Shown: positions 1 to 9,796, counted from the first letter of the stretch. The stretch: 64,000 nucleotides of DNA from Halostagnicola sp. A-GB9-2 (GCF_030068615.1 NZ_JASJOC010000001.1:744001-808000); one strand, 5' to 3'. Program-made: numbers and translations. Notes: a model not told the origin generated them from the sequence alone.

Positions 1-663
1 GACGTGGTCGGTAACGACGGTTCGATGGACCTGTTCGAAAACGTCTCGTTCGGCATGGCGACGAACTACGTCGCGCTTCCCGCCGGCAGTTACAGCCTCG
101 ACGTGCTCCCCGCTGCGAACGGAGCCGAGGAGCCGGACGCGGGTGGCGAGGCTCCCGAGTACGATGGCGATGGAGCCGACGAGACAGAACACGACGTGGA
201 CCAAAACGGAGACGGCGATCACGACAAGGTGATGGACGACGAGGATGGCACAGAAGACAACTACGAGAACGACCAGGTTGCAAACGGCCCCGACGAGGCC
301 GGAGAGGCAGTTGCCAGCGTCGACGTGACCCTCGAGCAAGGCGGCGCGTACACCGCCTACGCGATCGGCTACCTCGAGCCGGAAGCGAACGAGGAAGCGT
401 TCGACGTCGCCCTTACCGAAGACGGTCCGATGGCGTTAGTCGAAGACGACGACCCGACGGACCCTGCCGAACCCGAGCCCGAGGACGAAGCCCCCGAAGC
501 GGCAGACGACGATGCTGAGGAGTACCAGGACGAACCTGACGCCGAGGCCGCTCCAGAAGACGATGCAGGTCCGGACGAGGTGACTGAACCCGACAACGAG
601 TACGACGGTGACAACGAGTCGGCAAACGGCAACGGACCCGCCGGTAACGAGACGGACTACTGA
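1..663 (+). CDS. DUF4397-type exported protein with acidic tail (5' end missing)
   Basis: The reading frame is open from the first base, so the start and any signal peptide lie outside the window. The visible N-terminal part (LFENVSFG, then YVALPAGSYSLDV) matches the beta-sandwich DUF4397 pattern of archaeal surface proteins. The domain resumes after an acidic insert at VASVDVTLEQGGAYTAYAIG, so roughly 55 Asp/Glu/Asn-rich residues interrupt it. The last 75 residues are a low-complexity Asp/Glu/Pro/Ala tail. The function of this domain is not known; a cell-surface or exported location is inferred from the family. The acidic insert inside the domain is unusual. Confidence 0.75.
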   Translation, partial: DVVGNDGSMDLFENVSFGMATNYVALPAGSYSLDVLPAANGAEEPDAGGEAPEYDGDGADETEHDVDQNGDGDHDKVMDDEDGTEDNYENDQVANGPDEAGEAVASVDVTLEQGGAYTAYAIGYLEPEANEEAFDVALTEDGPMALVEDDDPTDPAEPEPEDEAPEAADDDAEEYQDEPDAEAAPEDDAGPDEVTEPDNEYDGDNESANGNGPAGNETDY

Positions 664-998
664 CGCAGAGGCTGGCCTCACAGAAGATTCCTCCTTTTGG
701 TCACTGCGATGGAATCAGCTTCCGTAGTCGAGAACGGAGAGCGTCTTCGTCTCCTAATACTGTTTGACCAGTCGTCCATTCTATCCTCATCCGTCCGGAT
801 AAACCAACCAATTCAGTCCATTCTGTCCTCATCGCACCCGAATGACCCGAGCAGTACGGACACGACAACGAGTCGACGCTCGAGGACTGTTATGCTGGAC
901 TATTCTACCATCCGAACAGCCTGAAACGCCACTCGAGGGGCGTTGGTAGCTACCGATTCGAGGAGGAAGGAGTGAAGAAAGCGTCGGCACACGACCGA
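664..998. other. Intergenic gap with a short direct repeat
   Basis: I see no convincing gene here. A possible 75-codon frame (697-924) has no family resemblance and un-halophilic composition. An 18-base direct repeat with one mismatch (gtccattctatcctcatc) occurs at 774-791 and 816-833. The gap separates two converging genes, so it probably holds their terminators. Confidence 0.4.
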
Positions 999-1274
999 TC
1001 AGGCGTCGACGTACCGTTGTATCCACTCCTGTCGTTGTTCGAGAATGCGTCGACCCTTTGGGGTCAACGCGTAGTAGTTCGTCCGCCGGTCGATCTCTCC
1101 TTTCTCGACGAGTTCGAACTCGACGAGCGTATCGAGGTTCGGATACAGTCGACCGTGCGTAACTGGTTGGTCGATGTACCTGTTAATATCGTCCAGAATC
1201 TGCTGACCGGACGGACGGTCCATTCCTGCAATAACGTACAACAAGTCGCGTTGGAATCCTGTTAGCTGGTCCAT
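999..1274 (-). CDS. PadR-family winged-helix transcriptional regulator
   Basis: This 91-residue protein is a single PadR-like winged helix. The N-terminal MDQLTGFQRDLLYVIAG, the helix around PSGQQILDDI, the GRLYPNLDTLVE segment (PadR consensus is usually written G.lYp.L..Le) and the wing at NYYALTPKGRRILEQ are all in place. PadR proteins bind operators as dimers. It is a short form without the C-terminal dimerisation coiled coil of longer PadR proteins. A TATA-like CTATAAC lies about 46 bases upstream on the minus strand and GAGGGTGA just before the ATG looks like a ribosome binding site, so this mRNA probably has a short leader. The target is unknown. Confidence 0.88.
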   Translation of the reverse strand: MDQLTGFQRDLLYVIAGMDRPSGQQILDDINRYIDQPVTHGRLYPNLDTLVEFELVEKGEIDRRTNYYALTPKGRRILEQRQEWIQRYVDA

Positions 1275-1453
1275 GGATCACCCTCTGAGTAACGACCTTC
1301 ATCGATCTATGGCTTTGTTATAGAGCGTGTACGTTCTCCGAAGCGGTTTCGTTCGTCTCGAGGTGCAGTGATTACTCGCTACGGTTTTGCTTCGATGGCT
1401 CGATCGGAGCCACTGTCGCTGTATTTTTGCGGGCGACCGGCGTATCGGCCGGC

Positions 1454-2005
1454 ATGGACGAGGATTCGCTCGCGTGGGAGACGACCGACAGCACGGTAGC
1501 CTACTCCTGTCCGGGCTTCGATATCGTTAACGAGACCGTTCAGCTTCCCGATGGGACCGAAACCGATTTCGATTACCTCACCGAGCCGCCCAGCGTGTGC
1601 ATCCTTCCGCTGACCCCCGATGGAGACGTCGTCTGCATCGAGGAGTGGAGACAGGCGGTTTCCAGAGTCAACCGTGGGCTCCCCGTCGGCGGCACCGAAT
1701 CCGACGACGTCGACCTCGAGGCAGCCGCTCGACGAGAACTTCGCGAGGAGACCGGCTACGAAGCGGACTCCCTCGAGTCGCTCGTAACGGTCGAGCCTGC
1801 CAACGGATTCGCCGACACGGTCGTTCACTTCTTCGTCGCACGAGGCTGTCGGCCGACGGCCGACCAGCAACTCGATCACGACGAGAGCATCCGAGTCGCG
1901 ACGACGACGCTCAAGGAGCTTACCGAAGCCGTCGCCGACGGAACGATCCGTGACGGCCGGACGGTTCTCGCACTCTCGTACTATCGACTCTTCGGAAACG
2001 AGTGA
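1454..2005 (+). CDS. NUDIX hydrolase (ADP-ribose pyrophosphatase-like)
   Basis: NUDIX enzymes hydrolyse nucleoside diphosphates linked to another group. The 183-residue protein has the NUDIX helix with RRELREETGY, giving the catalytic RELxEExGY core, after GGTESDDVDLEAAA. The fold and context (PPSVCILPLTPDGDVVCIEEWRQ before the box, PANGFADTVVHFF after it) resemble ADP-ribose pyrophosphatases. The glutamate normally eight residues before the REU arginine (GX5E part of the signature) is replaced by valine, with acidic residues on both sides. I chose ATG 1454 (MDEDSLAW); a frame extension to 1427 adds nine residues with no family support. Substrate is not decided by the sequence. Confidence 0.85.
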   Translation: MDEDSLAWETTDSTVAYSCPGFDIVNETVQLPDGTETDFDYLTEPPSVCILPLTPDGDVVCIEEWRQAVSRVNRGLPVGGTESDDVDLEAAARRELREETGYEADSLESLVTVEPANGFADTVVHFFVARGCRPTADQQLDHDESIRVATTTLKELTEAVADGTIRDGRTVLALSYYRLFGNE

Positions 2006-2010
2006 GCGCC

Positions 2011-2016
2011 AAAAAA
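2011..2016 (-). terminator. Possible T-run terminator
   Basis: Six A residues on the + strand give a T6 run on the minus strand, about 50 bases past the stop of the leftward acidic repeat gene. Short T-runs are the usual archaeal intrinsic terminators. This is a weak, single-signal call. Confidence 0.3.
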
Positions 2017-2067
2017 TAGTGTGCGGTCGAACGTGCTAAAGCAACCTCGTCGCTATCGTTGCCCTGA

Positions 2068-3372
2068 TCAGGTTAGTGCAACGACCGAGGGCTGCTCGTC
2101 GTTCTCATCGGCGGCACCGTTCTCGTCATCGGCGGGGTCGTCCTCGTCGTCAACGCCGTTTGCTTCGTCGTCAGTCGTTTCGTTGTCATCCATCTCGTCG
2201 TTCTCAGCGTCTTCCTCCTCTACTTCTTCCTCGAGGTCGGTCGTGTCTCCGAGGGTGAGCGTCTGTGCCGTCGCATCACCGATCGTGATCGCTGATGCGG
2301 AGGCTTGCGTGACGGTCTGGGTGTTACCGTTGTCCTCAGCGGCGTCGTTGTCGTCGACGGCACCGTTGTCCTCAGTCTCGTTGTCCTCTTCGTCAGCTGC
2401 GGGATCGTCCGCCTCGTCGTCACTCTCGAGTGACTCGACGGTCATCGATTCAATAGTGATGTCGTCGACGTCGAACTGTTCGATGGTGAGTTCGTCGAGT
2501 TCTTCGGTCTGGCCGTCTTCGTCCTCAGCGGCACCGTTGTCCTCGGTCTCGTTGTCCTCAGCGGCACCGTTGTCCTCGGTCTCGTTATCCTCAGCGGCAC
2601 CGTTGTCCTCGGTCTCGTTGTCCTCAGCGGCTTCATCGTTCTCATCGTCGAAGATGCCACCGACCCAGTCGCCGATCTGGTCGACGATGCCATCATCGTC
2701 TTCGACGGTGAGTTCGTCGATGGTCATCTGCTCGACATCCATCGTTTCGATGGTAAGTTGCTGAACGGTTAGCTCGTCAGCGTCCTCGTCGATGAGGTCT
2801 TGCTGGGCGGCGTTCTCGTCATCGTTCATCTCCTCGTCATCCATCTCGTCTTCATCGGTGGCGTTCTCGTCATCGTTCATCTCCTCGTCATCCATCTCGT
2901 CTTCGTCGGTGGCGTTCTCGTCATCGTTCATCTCCTCATCATCCATCTCGTCTTCGTCGAGTTCGAGGTCGTCGAACGAGACATCTTCGAGCTCGAGTGA
3001 CTCGATTTCGATGTCGGAGATGGTTACGACGTCAGCGTCCTCCTCAACGCCGTTCTCATCAGCGGCACCGTTCTCCTCAGTTTCGTTCTCATCAGTCTCG
3101 TTGTCCTCAGCGGCGCCGTTATCGTCGAGTTCCTCACCGAGTTCCGCCTCGTCTTCGATATCGAGGTTCTCGACGTTTAGCTCATCAATTGTTGCGTCCT
3201 CGACGGTAACGTTGTCGAGGTCGAGTGTGCCCACCTGTACGTTTTCTAGCGTTGCGCTCGTGTCTCCGGTGTCGTCGGCGGCCGTTGTCGCACCGGCGAG
3301 GGCTGGACCCCCCGAGAGGGCGACTAACAGGGCGACGAATACAACACCGATTTTCTGCGGTCGTGAAACCAT
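2068..3372 (-). CDS. Acidic exported protein with pentad beta-type repeats
   Basis: The 434-residue protein starts with a Sec-type signal peptide (RPQKIG, then a hydrophobic stretch to about residue 27, ALAG). The mature part alternates two kinds of sequence. Five blocks (about residues 41-75, 115-140, 200-225, 293-317 and 355-385) show a five-residue periodicity of the type [L/M]-x-[V/I]-x-x, for example LTVQQLTIETMDVEQMTIDE. Between them lie Asp/Glu/Asn linkers, including three copies of a 17-residue unit around DEDEMDDEEMNDDEN and four copies of AAEDNETEDNG. Pentad periodicity suggests short beta-solenoid segments, as in pentapeptide-repeat proteins; this is an inference. I do not recognise a named family. 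A surface or secreted location is likely. Confidence 0.8.
   Translation of the reverse strand: MVSRPQKIGVVFVALLVALSGGPALAGATTAADDTGDTSATLENVQVGTLDLDNVTVEDATIDELNVENLDIEDEAELGEELDDNGAAEDNETDENETEENGAADENGVEEDADVVTISDIEIESLELEDVSFDDLELDEDEMDDEEMNDDENATDEDEMDDEEMNDDENATDEDEMDDEEMNDDENAAQQDLIDEDADELTVQQLTIETMDVEQMTIDELTVEDDDGIVDQIGDWVGGIFDDENDEAAEDNETEDNGAAEDNETEDNGAAEDNETEDNGAAEDEDGQTEELDELTIEQFDVDDITIESMTVESLESDDEADDPAADEEDNETEDNGAVDDNDAAEDNGNTQTVTQASASAITIGDATAQTLTLGDTTDLEEEVEEEDAENDEMDDNETTDDEANGVDDEDDPADDENGAADENDEQPSVVALT
2515..2640. repeat. 33-bp coding tandem repeat (about 4 copies)
   Basis: Near-identical 33-base units encode the AAEDNETEDNG repeats of the acidic exported protein. The DNA-level identity, with only scattered synonymous changes, suggests recent copy-number change by slippage or unequal recombination. 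Confidence 0.8.
2811..2960. repeat. 51-bp coding tandem repeat (3 copies)
   Basis: Three 51-base units, almost identical at DNA level, encode the DEMDDEEMNDDENATDE repeats of the acidic exported protein. They form a spacer between two pentad-repeat blocks. Confidence 0.8.
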
Positions 3373-3630
3373 GCCCCCGATGCTACGCCGCTATCCGGGC
3401 TAAAACGAGGTGACTGTTACACCATTATCTCGGAGAAACCACTGTTAGAAAACCCGAAACGGTCACTAATGGCCGATTCACTATCGTCTTCTCGTGAGCC
3501 ACCCCCGCCCTACTCGAGGGAATCGGGATATCGTTCGCGGCGAATGACCGTTATCCTTGCACTCGCCATTCGCGTCGATCGCGGTCGATGGAACGGAACG
3601 TTTACCGCTTCGCTCGCAAACACACGGTAG

Positions 3631-5112
3631 ATGCGAGAGTGCTTCGAACTCCAAGACACAGACGCCGGAGGACGGATCGGCGAACTCACCGTGCCACGTG
3701 CCGGCGTCACCGTCGAAACGCCGGCGCTCCTTCCGGTGATCAATCCGAATCTGGACACGATCTCCCCTCGCCGACTCGCCGACGAGTTCGGCGCGGAGAT
3801 CCTTATCACCAACTCCTACATTATCTACAACACCGACGACGTTCGTGAACGGGCCCTCTCGGAGGGGCTCCACGAAGTCCTCGATTTCCCCGGCGCGATC
3901 ATGACCGATTCGGGCTCCTTTCAGCTCTCGGAGTACGGCGAAATCACGGTCACCACCGAGGAGATCCTCCAGTTTCAGGCCGACATCGGCTCGGACATCG
4001 GAACGCCGGTCGATATCCCCACGCCGCCGGACGTTTCTCGAGAACAGGCAAGAGACGAACTCGAGACGACCAAAGACCGACTCGAGATCGCCGAGGGCGT
4101 CGACGTCGGCGAGATGCTGATCAACGCGCCCGTCCAGGGATCGACCTATCCTGACCTCCGCGAGGAGGCCAGTCGGCACGCCGACGCGACCGACCTCGAC
4201 GTCTTCCCGGTCGGCGCGGTCGTCCCGCTGATGAACGATTACCGGTATGACGACATGATAGACGTCGTCGCCGCCGCAAAACGCGGGCTCGGTGCCGACG
4301 CGCCGGTTCATCTCTTCGGCGCGGGCCACCCCATGATGTTCGCCCTCGCGGTCGCGATGGGCTGTGACCTGTTCGACTCCGCGGCCTACGCCCTCTACGC
4401 CCGCGATGACCGCTATCTTACGGTTCGTGGTACCCAACACCTCGAGGATATCGAGTACTTCCCGTGTTCGTGTCCCGTCTGTATCGAGCACTCGCCCGAG
4501 GAGGTTCGCTCGCTTTCGAACAAGGAACGAGAGAAGACCCTGGCCGCCCACAACCTCCACGTCACCTTCGGTGAGATTCGACGCATCAAACAGGCCATTC
4601 GGGCGGGAAACCTCCTCGAGCTCGTCGAAGAACGCGCTCGCGCCCACCCGACGATGCTCGACGGCTACCGAACGCTGCTCGATCACGCCGACCAGCTTGA
4701 GGCGGCCGATCCCGTTTCCAAAGGCGCGTTCTTCTATACCTCCCACGAGAGCGCTCGCCGTCCCGAAGTGCTCCGCCACCGGGAGCGACTCGAGCGGCTC
4801 TCGGTTCCCGACACCCTCTTTCTCACGGAAGGCGACTCCGACGGACCAGAGACGTACGAGGACGCCTGGCGAGTCAAACCCCCCTTCGGGCCGTTCCCGC
4901 GGGCGCTCTCGAAGAGCTATCCGCTCACCGCCGAGGTTCCCGACCGGATCGACGACGGGGCGCTCGAGGCCGCCGCCGAGGGCGTCGCCCGACTGGTCGA
5001 AGAAAACCCCGGCACCGAGTTCGGACTGGGTCACCTCGGCTGGCCCGCGGCGGTGCTCGAGGGCGTTCCCGACTCGGTCGAGACGATCGACCTGACGAAA
5101 GAACACCGTTAG
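3631..5112 (+). CDS. tgtA: Archaeal tRNA-guanine transglycosylase (preQ0 insertion at G15)
   Basis: ArcTGT exchanges guanine-15 of the tRNA D-loop for preQ0, the first tRNA-bound step to archaeosine. The 493-residue protein has the TIM-barrel motif MTDSGSFQ with the catalytic Asp at residue 93, a second conserved Asp at 249 (DLFDSAAY), and the zinc-binding cysteines of CSCPVC (279, 281, 284) followed by a His-containing helix. [14 protein letters not shown] and the PVQGS segment are also typical. The length fits the haloarchaeal form, which lacks the C-terminal PUA region found in full-length crenarchaeal and euryarchaeal enzymes. A TATA-like TTTACC lies 28 bases before the ATG. arcS, the next enzyme of the pathway, lies 5 kb downstream. 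Confidence 0.96.
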   Translation: MRECFELQDTDAGGRIGELTVPRAGVTVETPALLPVINPNLDTISPRRLADEFGAEILITNSYIIYNTDDVRERALSEGLHEVLDFPGAIMTDSGSFQLSEYGEITVTTEEILQFQADIGSDIGTPVDIPTPPDVSREQARDELETTKDRLEIAEGVDVGEMLINAPVQGSTYPDLREEASRHADATDLDVFPVGAVVPLMNDYRYDDMIDVVAAAKRGLGADAPVHLFGAGHPMMFALAVAMGCDLFDSAAYALYARDDRYLTVRGTQHLEDIEYFPCSCPVCIEHSPEEVRSLSNKEREKTLAAHNLHVTFGEIRRIKQAIRAGNLLELVEERARAHPTMLDGYRTLLDHADQLEAADPVSKGAFFYTSHESARRPEVLRHRERLERLSVPDTLFLTEGDSDGPETYEDAWRVKPPFGPFPRALSKSYPLTAEVPDRIDDGALEAAAEGVARLVEENPGTEFGLGHLGWPAAVLEGVPDSVETIDLTKEHR

Positions 5113-5189
5113 TGCAAGCGCGATTTCGCCGCCCATCCGACGACGCGTCACCAGAACAGCAAAGAGGCGCGGGGATACTTTGTACAGAT

Positions 5190-5552
5190 ATGATCGGAGC
5201 AGCGTCGCTCGCCCTCGGTGCCATCGTGATCGTCCTCTTCGGATCGTGGCTGATCAGGCGGTTCCGAGGCGGGGGATCCTCGAGCGACCGGCGACAATCC
5301 GCGAAGAGCCACCGGGAGGCCCAGAACCGAGAGCCGCCGGTCGATGTCGGCGACGAGCGAACGGTCGGGATCGAGGAGTTCACGGTCCACCATTCGGGCG
5401 AGCGTCAGGCGGTGACCAAGGTCGAAGGCTTCGTCGTTTTCGTCGAAGACGTGCCTTCGGACGCCGAGGTCGCAGACGTAATCGAGATCAAAATTCTCTC
5501 GTTTAACCGCGGACACACGTCGGCGACGGGAGCGTATCTCGGTCGAGCGTAG
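5190..5552 (+). CDS. Membrane-anchored TRAM-domain protein
   Basis: The 120-residue protein has one N-terminal membrane helix (about residues 3-22, LALGAIVIVLFGSWLI), a basic segment (RRFRGGG), then a C-terminal TRAM-like beta-barrel ending GFVVFVEDVPSDAEVADVIE and IKILSFNRGHTSATGA. TRAM domains bind RNA in tRNA-modifying enzymes and in small archaeal RNA chaperones. A membrane-tethered TRAM protein is a known haloarchaeal architecture; its role is not established. ATG 5190 is preferred to a GTG overlapping the tgtA stop, because the upstream extension is Arg/Ser-rich with no domain. It directly follows tgtA, so cotranscription is possible. Confidence 0.8.
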   Translation: MIGAASLALGAIVIVLFGSWLIRRFRGGGSSSDRRQSAKSHREAQNREPPVDVGDERTVGIEEFTVHHSGERQAVTKVEGFVVFVEDVPSDAEVADVIEIKILSFNRGHTSATGAYLGRA

Positions 5553-5716
5553 CGCTTTTGGACGGCTTTCTCACCGCATTCAGTAGGGTACTATCGGAGG
5601 CGCTGGCGAGGAGGTTCGGCGGTCGGTTCATTTTGGTGCCTTCCTCGGGCGACTGCCGATGGACGACACCAACATGTTGGAATGACATATTTGATACTTG
5701 GTGCCATCGATTACCC

Positions 5717-6547
5717 ATGGACGATAGAGACGCTTCGACAGTTGACGCCGGACGCCGGTGGTCTGTCCACGACGTAGCGGTGCTCCCGCAGGAGCTCCGG
5801 CGGAGAAATCCGGTTCTATTCTGGACCGCGGCGGCCCACGTTGGTTTGCTACTGATTTTTCTCGTCGGGCTCGGAGTAGACTACAGAACCGTTGGCGGGG
5901 AGCCCGTCTGGCTCAAGCCCGCGAAGTTCGCCGCTTCGATCGGGTTGTTTACCGGGACCCTCGCCTGGCTCACACCTCACCTATCGGTCCCCGGGCGATT
6001 CCTCCGGCTGGTTTCGTGGAGCGTCGCGATCGGGCTCTGTATCGAAATCGTTGCGATTTCCGGTCAAGCCCTTCGTGGTACCGAATCGCATTTTAACTCC
6101 GCGACAGCGTTCGACGCGGTCGTCTATCAGACGATGGGGCTGGTAATCGTCGGAGTCACGTTGTTGATCGCCTGGCTGTTCGTCCGGGCGGCTCGAAACG
6201 GATTCGACGTGCACCCGGCCTTCGCGCTGGGAATCACGCTCGGCGGCGGGTTGTTCGTCGTCGGTGCATTCGAAGGCGGGGTGATGGGTGCGTTGAATAC
6301 GAACACCGTGGGTAGCGGATACACACTCCCGGTGGTAGGCTGGACGCTCGTCGGAGACTTTCGGGTAACACACTTCGTTGGGCTCCACGCACTGCAAGTG
6401 CTCCCGCTGGTCGGGTACCTGTCAACTGTCGCCCAACAGCAAGGTCGGATCGATAATCCTCGGCGGCTCGTCTGGGCCGTCGGGTACGTCTACGCGGGAC
6501 TCTTGCTCGCGGCGTTCCTGCTCGCAGTTACGCCGCTGGTTTCGTGA
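5717..6547 (+). CDS. Polytopic membrane protein of unknown function
   Basis: The 276-residue protein has a soluble acidic N-terminus of about 25 residues and then about seven hydrophobic segments, starting at FWTAAAHVGLLLIFLVGLGV and ending at GLLLAAFLLAVTPLV. Distinctive loops are GEPVWLKPAKFAASIGLF and GDFRVTHFVGLHALQ, the latter with His residues inside the membrane region. I do not recognise a characterised family. The start is ATG 5717 (MDDRDAST); the 53 codons upstream in frame look non-coding. The HTH-10 regulator directly downstream on the same strand may be cotranscribed. Confidence 0.75.
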   Translation: MDDRDASTVDAGRRWSVHDVAVLPQELRRRNPVLFWTAAAHVGLLLIFLVGLGVDYRTVGGEPVWLKPAKFAASIGLFTGTLAWLTPHLSVPGRFLRLVSWSVAIGLCIEIVAISGQALRGTESHFNSATAFDAVVYQTMGLVIVGVTLLIAWLFVRAARNGFDVHPAFALGITLGGGLFVVGAFEGGVMGALNTNTVGSGYTLPVVGWTLVGDFRVTHFVGLHALQVLPLVGYLSTVAQQQGRIDNPRRLVWAVGYVYAGLLLAAFLLAVTPLVS

Positions 6548-6605
6548 CGGCGAGAGCGTTCGGTATTTCCCCTCGATGGACGTAGTCACGCCCGAGACGA
6601 GAGGA

Positions 6606-7235
6606 ATGATTAGCGCCACGTTCGAAATACAACTCCCGCCGGACATCTGGATCACCCAGCTTTCCAGAGCGTTTCCACAGGCTACGTTCAGACTGCTGTC
6701 CGGATACCGGGTTGAGGACTCGGCACTGGAACTCGGCGAGACGGTCACGGACCACCCGAACGACGTGGCCGCCGAAATGGCCGATCATCCGTCGATAGCG
6801 GCCTACGAACTGCTCGAGTCGGACGACAGACGCGTGCTCGCGAAATACGAGACGACAGATACCGCTCTGTACGACTTCGTCGAACAGTCCGCACAAACGA
6901 TCGAGTTCCCGATTACCGTCCAAAACGGTTGGTACGAATTCGATCTGACGGGTACGCGCGAAGAGCTGGATCGATTTCAGGAGGTACTCGAGAGCTCACC
7001 GCTGTCCTACGAACTCCGTTCGCTCGTCGGGGCACAGGAGACGGACGAGTTGCTAACCGACCGCCAGCGAGAAGTCCTCGAGACTGCGATTCGGGATGGG
7101 TACTTCGAGATTCCACGAGAGTGTACGCTTTCGGAGCTTGCCGACTCGCTCGAGATCGATAAATCGACGGCGAGTAACATCCTTCGCCGGGGCGAAGCGC
7201 GGATCGTCAAATCGTTCGTTAGCCGCCCAGATTGA
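6606..7235 (+). CDS. HTH-10 (bacterioopsin-activator type) regulator
   Basis: The 209-residue protein has the N-terminal sensor-like region of the Bat family (MISATFEIQLPPDIWI), a central beta-rich part (YELLESDDRRVLAKYE, NGWYEFDLTGTREELDRF) and the C-terminal HTH-10 domain, LLTDRQREVLETAIRDGYFE, with a recognition helix near SLEIDKSTASNILRRGE. Bat-type proteins are haloarchaeal transcription regulators. ATG 6606 is the family-typical start; ATG 6576 would add ten residues. It starts 58 bases after the membrane-protein gene. Its target and signal are unknown. Confidence 0.88.
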   Translation: MISATFEIQLPPDIWITQLSRAFPQATFRLLSGYRVEDSALELGETVTDHPNDVAAEMADHPSIAAYELLESDDRRVLAKYETTDTALYDFVEQSAQTIEFPITVQNGWYEFDLTGTREELDRFQEVLESSPLSYELRSLVGAQETDELLTDRQREVLETAIRDGYFEIPRECTLSELADSLEIDKSTASNILRRGEARIVKSFVSRPD

Positions 7236-7282
7236 CGAAACGATCGGAAAAACCATCGCGGTCGCAGCGCGGCCGTAAAGCG

Positions 7283-9796
7283 CTACTCTGAGGCGGTAGC
7301 GTCGTCGTACTCGAGCGTCTCGCCCGTGTCCTCTCGGTTAGCTTTCTCATCGCGCTCGCGACCCTCACTTACGTCGAACGCCTCGAGGGACCCGTTCAAC
7401 GCCTGGGCCGACTCGGCGAGCGAGCGCGCTCCGGAGGCGATTTCCGAGACCGAAGCCGTCTGTTCTTCCGATGCCGCGGCGACACTGTTGGCTTCGGCGT
7501 TCGTCTCCTCGCTCACGTCGGTCGCTTCCTCGACCATCGAGACGACTTCCTGGCTGGCTCTGGCTTGCTCGTCCGTCGCCTGATTGATCCCGTGGACGCC
7601 GTCGTTCACTTCCTCGACCTGCGTCGTGATGTCCTCGAGGGCCTCCATCCCGTCCTCGACGGAGTCGACGCTGCTGTCGACTTGATCGCGCATTTCGCGG
7701 ACGCTCCCGACAGTCTCGTCGGTGCTCTCCTGTACCTCGCCGATCAGCGAATCCGCCTGCTGGGTCGCCTCGGCGGTTTCCTCGGCGAGTTCCTTGACCT
7801 CGTCGGCGACGACTTCGAACCGCTTGCCCGCCTCGCCGGCTCGAGCGGCCTCGATCGACGCATTTAGCGCGAGCATGTTCGTTTGATCCGCGATCTCGTC
7901 GATCAGATCGACGATTTCGCTAATTCGGCCCATCTCTTCGTCCAGCGAACCGATCTCTTCGGCAATCGTTTCGGTTCGGCGCTCCAGGCGGTCCATCTCG
8001 GTCAGGATCTCGTCCGTCGCTTCGCTCGCGTCCTCGGCGCGGTCGGCGGTCTCTCCGGAGACGTTCGCGACGGTCTCGGATGTCGAGGCGACCTCCTCGA
8101 CGGTCGCCGAAAGATCGTTCATCTCCGAGAGGACGTTCTGGAACTTGGTCTCCTGACGGTCCGTTCCCGCGGAGATCTGTTCGGCCGATTTGCTGACGTC
8201 GTGAGTCGCCCGTTCGATCTCGTCGACCCGAGAGGCGACGTCGGCGCTAACCTCGTCGACCTCGGTGCCGAGGCGCTGTATCGTGAGGATCGTCTCCTCT
8301 AACTCGTCGAGCATCTCGTTGAACGCGTGGGCGATCTCCCGCATCGCGTCGTTGTCGAGGTCCTCGTCGAGTTCCTCGGTGAGGTCGCCGTCCGCGGCCG
8401 CTGCCATCGCCTCGCTGACGCGTTCGGCCTGTTGCTCGAGTCGCCGTGCGAGGTCCTCCGCCTCCTTTTGTGCCGCTTGTGCTTCGTCGCGAGCCTCCTG
8501 TGCCTCGACTTGCGAGCGCTCGATCTCGGCGACGAACTCCTCGAGGTCCCGTTGCATGGTATCGAGCGATTTGCCGAGTGTGCCGGGAACGTCCTCCTCA
8601 AGGGCTGGATCGTCGAACTCCTGTCCAGCGATCGCATCCGCTTGATCGGCGACCGTCCGCAGGTAGTCCGTGGTGTCGGCGAATCCATTCTGGACTCGCC
8701 CCAGTTCGTCGGATCGGTCCGTGGACTCGATTTCGACCTCGAGGTCGCCCTCCGAGAGTGCGCGTGCGTCGTCGGCGAGGTCGTCGAGTGCGCGGGCCGT
8801 CGGCCGACCGAGGAGGAGGCCGATGGCGATGAACCCGAGAAGCGAAATCCCGACGAGGAAGAGCAGCGAGTTGCCGACGTTGTCGGCGAGCGCGTAGGCG
8901 CTTCCCTGTGGGGCGTGAGACGCCAGCACCCAGTCGGTGCCGTCGACGGACGCCCAGGAGACGAGTTCGTCCGTGTCATCGTACTCCGCGACGCCAACCT
9001 CGTCGTCTTCGTCCTCGATGATCGATTCCGTTTCATCGGATCGGTAGAAGCCCATGAGGTCGTCGGTTCCCGCCGAATCAAATAGCACCGTTCCGTCCCC
9101 GCCGTCGAGTACCTGCGTGTCGCTCCCCTCGATCGGGTTGTGGAACATCGAGGCGCGTTCCTCAACGCTAACACTAATCATGATCATCCCGTCAGCCTCT
9201 CCATCAGCGTAGATCGGGGCGAGAAATCCGAGCCTGTACTCGTCGTCGTGGTGGTACGTATCCGTATACGTCGGGTCGAAGTCCGCCTCGAGGTCGCGGA
9301 CGCCGCGTTCTTCGATTTCGCCGTCTTCCTCGACGTGGACGTTCGCACTGCCGAGCAACTGACGAACGTCCGTTCCGGTCACGTCGTCGTTGGTGCTCTG
9401 TTCGATGACGGCGTTGGTCGTACCGAGTCCGGACTCGAAGTAATGGATATCTTGTGTCGTCTCGGGAAGTTCGTCCAGTTCTTCGTGGAGTAACGCCTCG
9501 ATTTCCGCCTCGTCGTCACCGGCGAACGTCTCGTGGGAAGCGAGGAGACGGGTTGTCTGCTGGTGGTCTTCGACCCAATGTGAGAGTTCCTCGGCTTCGT
9601 CCTCCGCGGTGAGTTCCATATTCTGTTGTGCGTCGTCGGTGAGCGCACTCGAAATATCGACGTAGAAAAAAACGGCGGCGACGAACGTAACTAATAGGAC
9701 GATACTGAGTACGACACCGAACTTCGCGAGGTAACTCCGCTGTACCCGCTCCGGGACGACTTGCTCGACTGATGGCAGCATTTTGTATGATGTCAC
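7283..9796 (-). CDS. Methyl-accepting chemotaxis transducer (Htr-type)
   Basis: The 837-residue receptor has a first membrane helix near residues 24-46 ([19 protein letters not shown]), a large extracellular sensor of about 250 residues with Cache-like features ([20 protein letters not shown]), and a second helix near 305-330 ([20 protein letters not shown]). A HAMP region and a long coiled-coil signalling domain follow. The hairpin tip matches the family: [20 protein letters not shown], followed by [16 protein letters not shown]. The E/Q-A-A pairs flanking the hairpin are potential methylation sites. It signals to CheA/CheW; none of those genes are in this window. The extracellular ligand cannot be deduced. 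Confidence 0.95.
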   Translation of the reverse strand: MTSYKMLPSVEQVVPERVQRSYLAKFGVVLSIVLLVTFVAAVFFYVDISSALTDDAQQNMELTAEDEAEELSHWVEDHQQTTRLLASHETFAGDDEAEIEALLHEELDELPETTQDIHYFESGLGTTNAVIEQSTNDDVTGTDVRQLLGSANVHVEEDGEIEERGVRDLEADFDPTYTDTYHHDDEYRLGFLAPIYADGEADGMIMISVSVEERASMFHNPIEGSDTQVLDGGDGTVLFDSAGTDDLMGFYRSDETESIIEDEDDEVGVAEYDDTDELVSWASVDGTDWVLASHAPQGSAYALADNVGNSLLFLVGISLLGFIAIGLLLGRPTARALDDLADDARALSEGDLEVEIESTDRSDELGRVQNGFADTTDYLRTVADQADAIAGQEFDDPALEEDVPGTLGKSLDTMQRDLEEFVAEIERSQVEAQEARDEAQAAQKEAEDLARRLEQQAERVSEAMAAAADGDLTEELDEDLDNDAMREIAHAFNEMLDELEETILTIQRLGTEVDEVSADVASRVDEIERATHDVSKSAEQISAGTDRQETKFQNVLSEMNDLSATVEEVASTSETVANVSGETADRAEDASEATDEILTEMDRLERRTETIAEEIGSLDEEMGRISEIVDLIDEIADQTNMLALNASIEAARAGEAGKRFEVVADEVKELAEETAEATQQADSLIGEVQESTDETVGSVREMRDQVDSSVDSVEDGMEALEDITTQVEEVNDGVHGINQATDEQARASQEVVSMVEEATDVSEETNAEANSVAAASEEQTASVSEIASGARSLAESAQALNGSLEAFDVSEGRERDEKANREDTGETLEYDDATASE

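Noticed and set aside
697-924. 75-codon frame in the first gap
   Set aside because: Ser/Thr/Arg-rich without acid excess, no start context and no motif; judged non-coding.
3481-5151. Open frame of 556 codons on the minus strand opposite tgtA
   Set aside because: It is antisense to a clear tgtA gene; the sequence is Arg/Gly-rich and has no family resemblance. High GC in haloarchaea makes long shadow frames.
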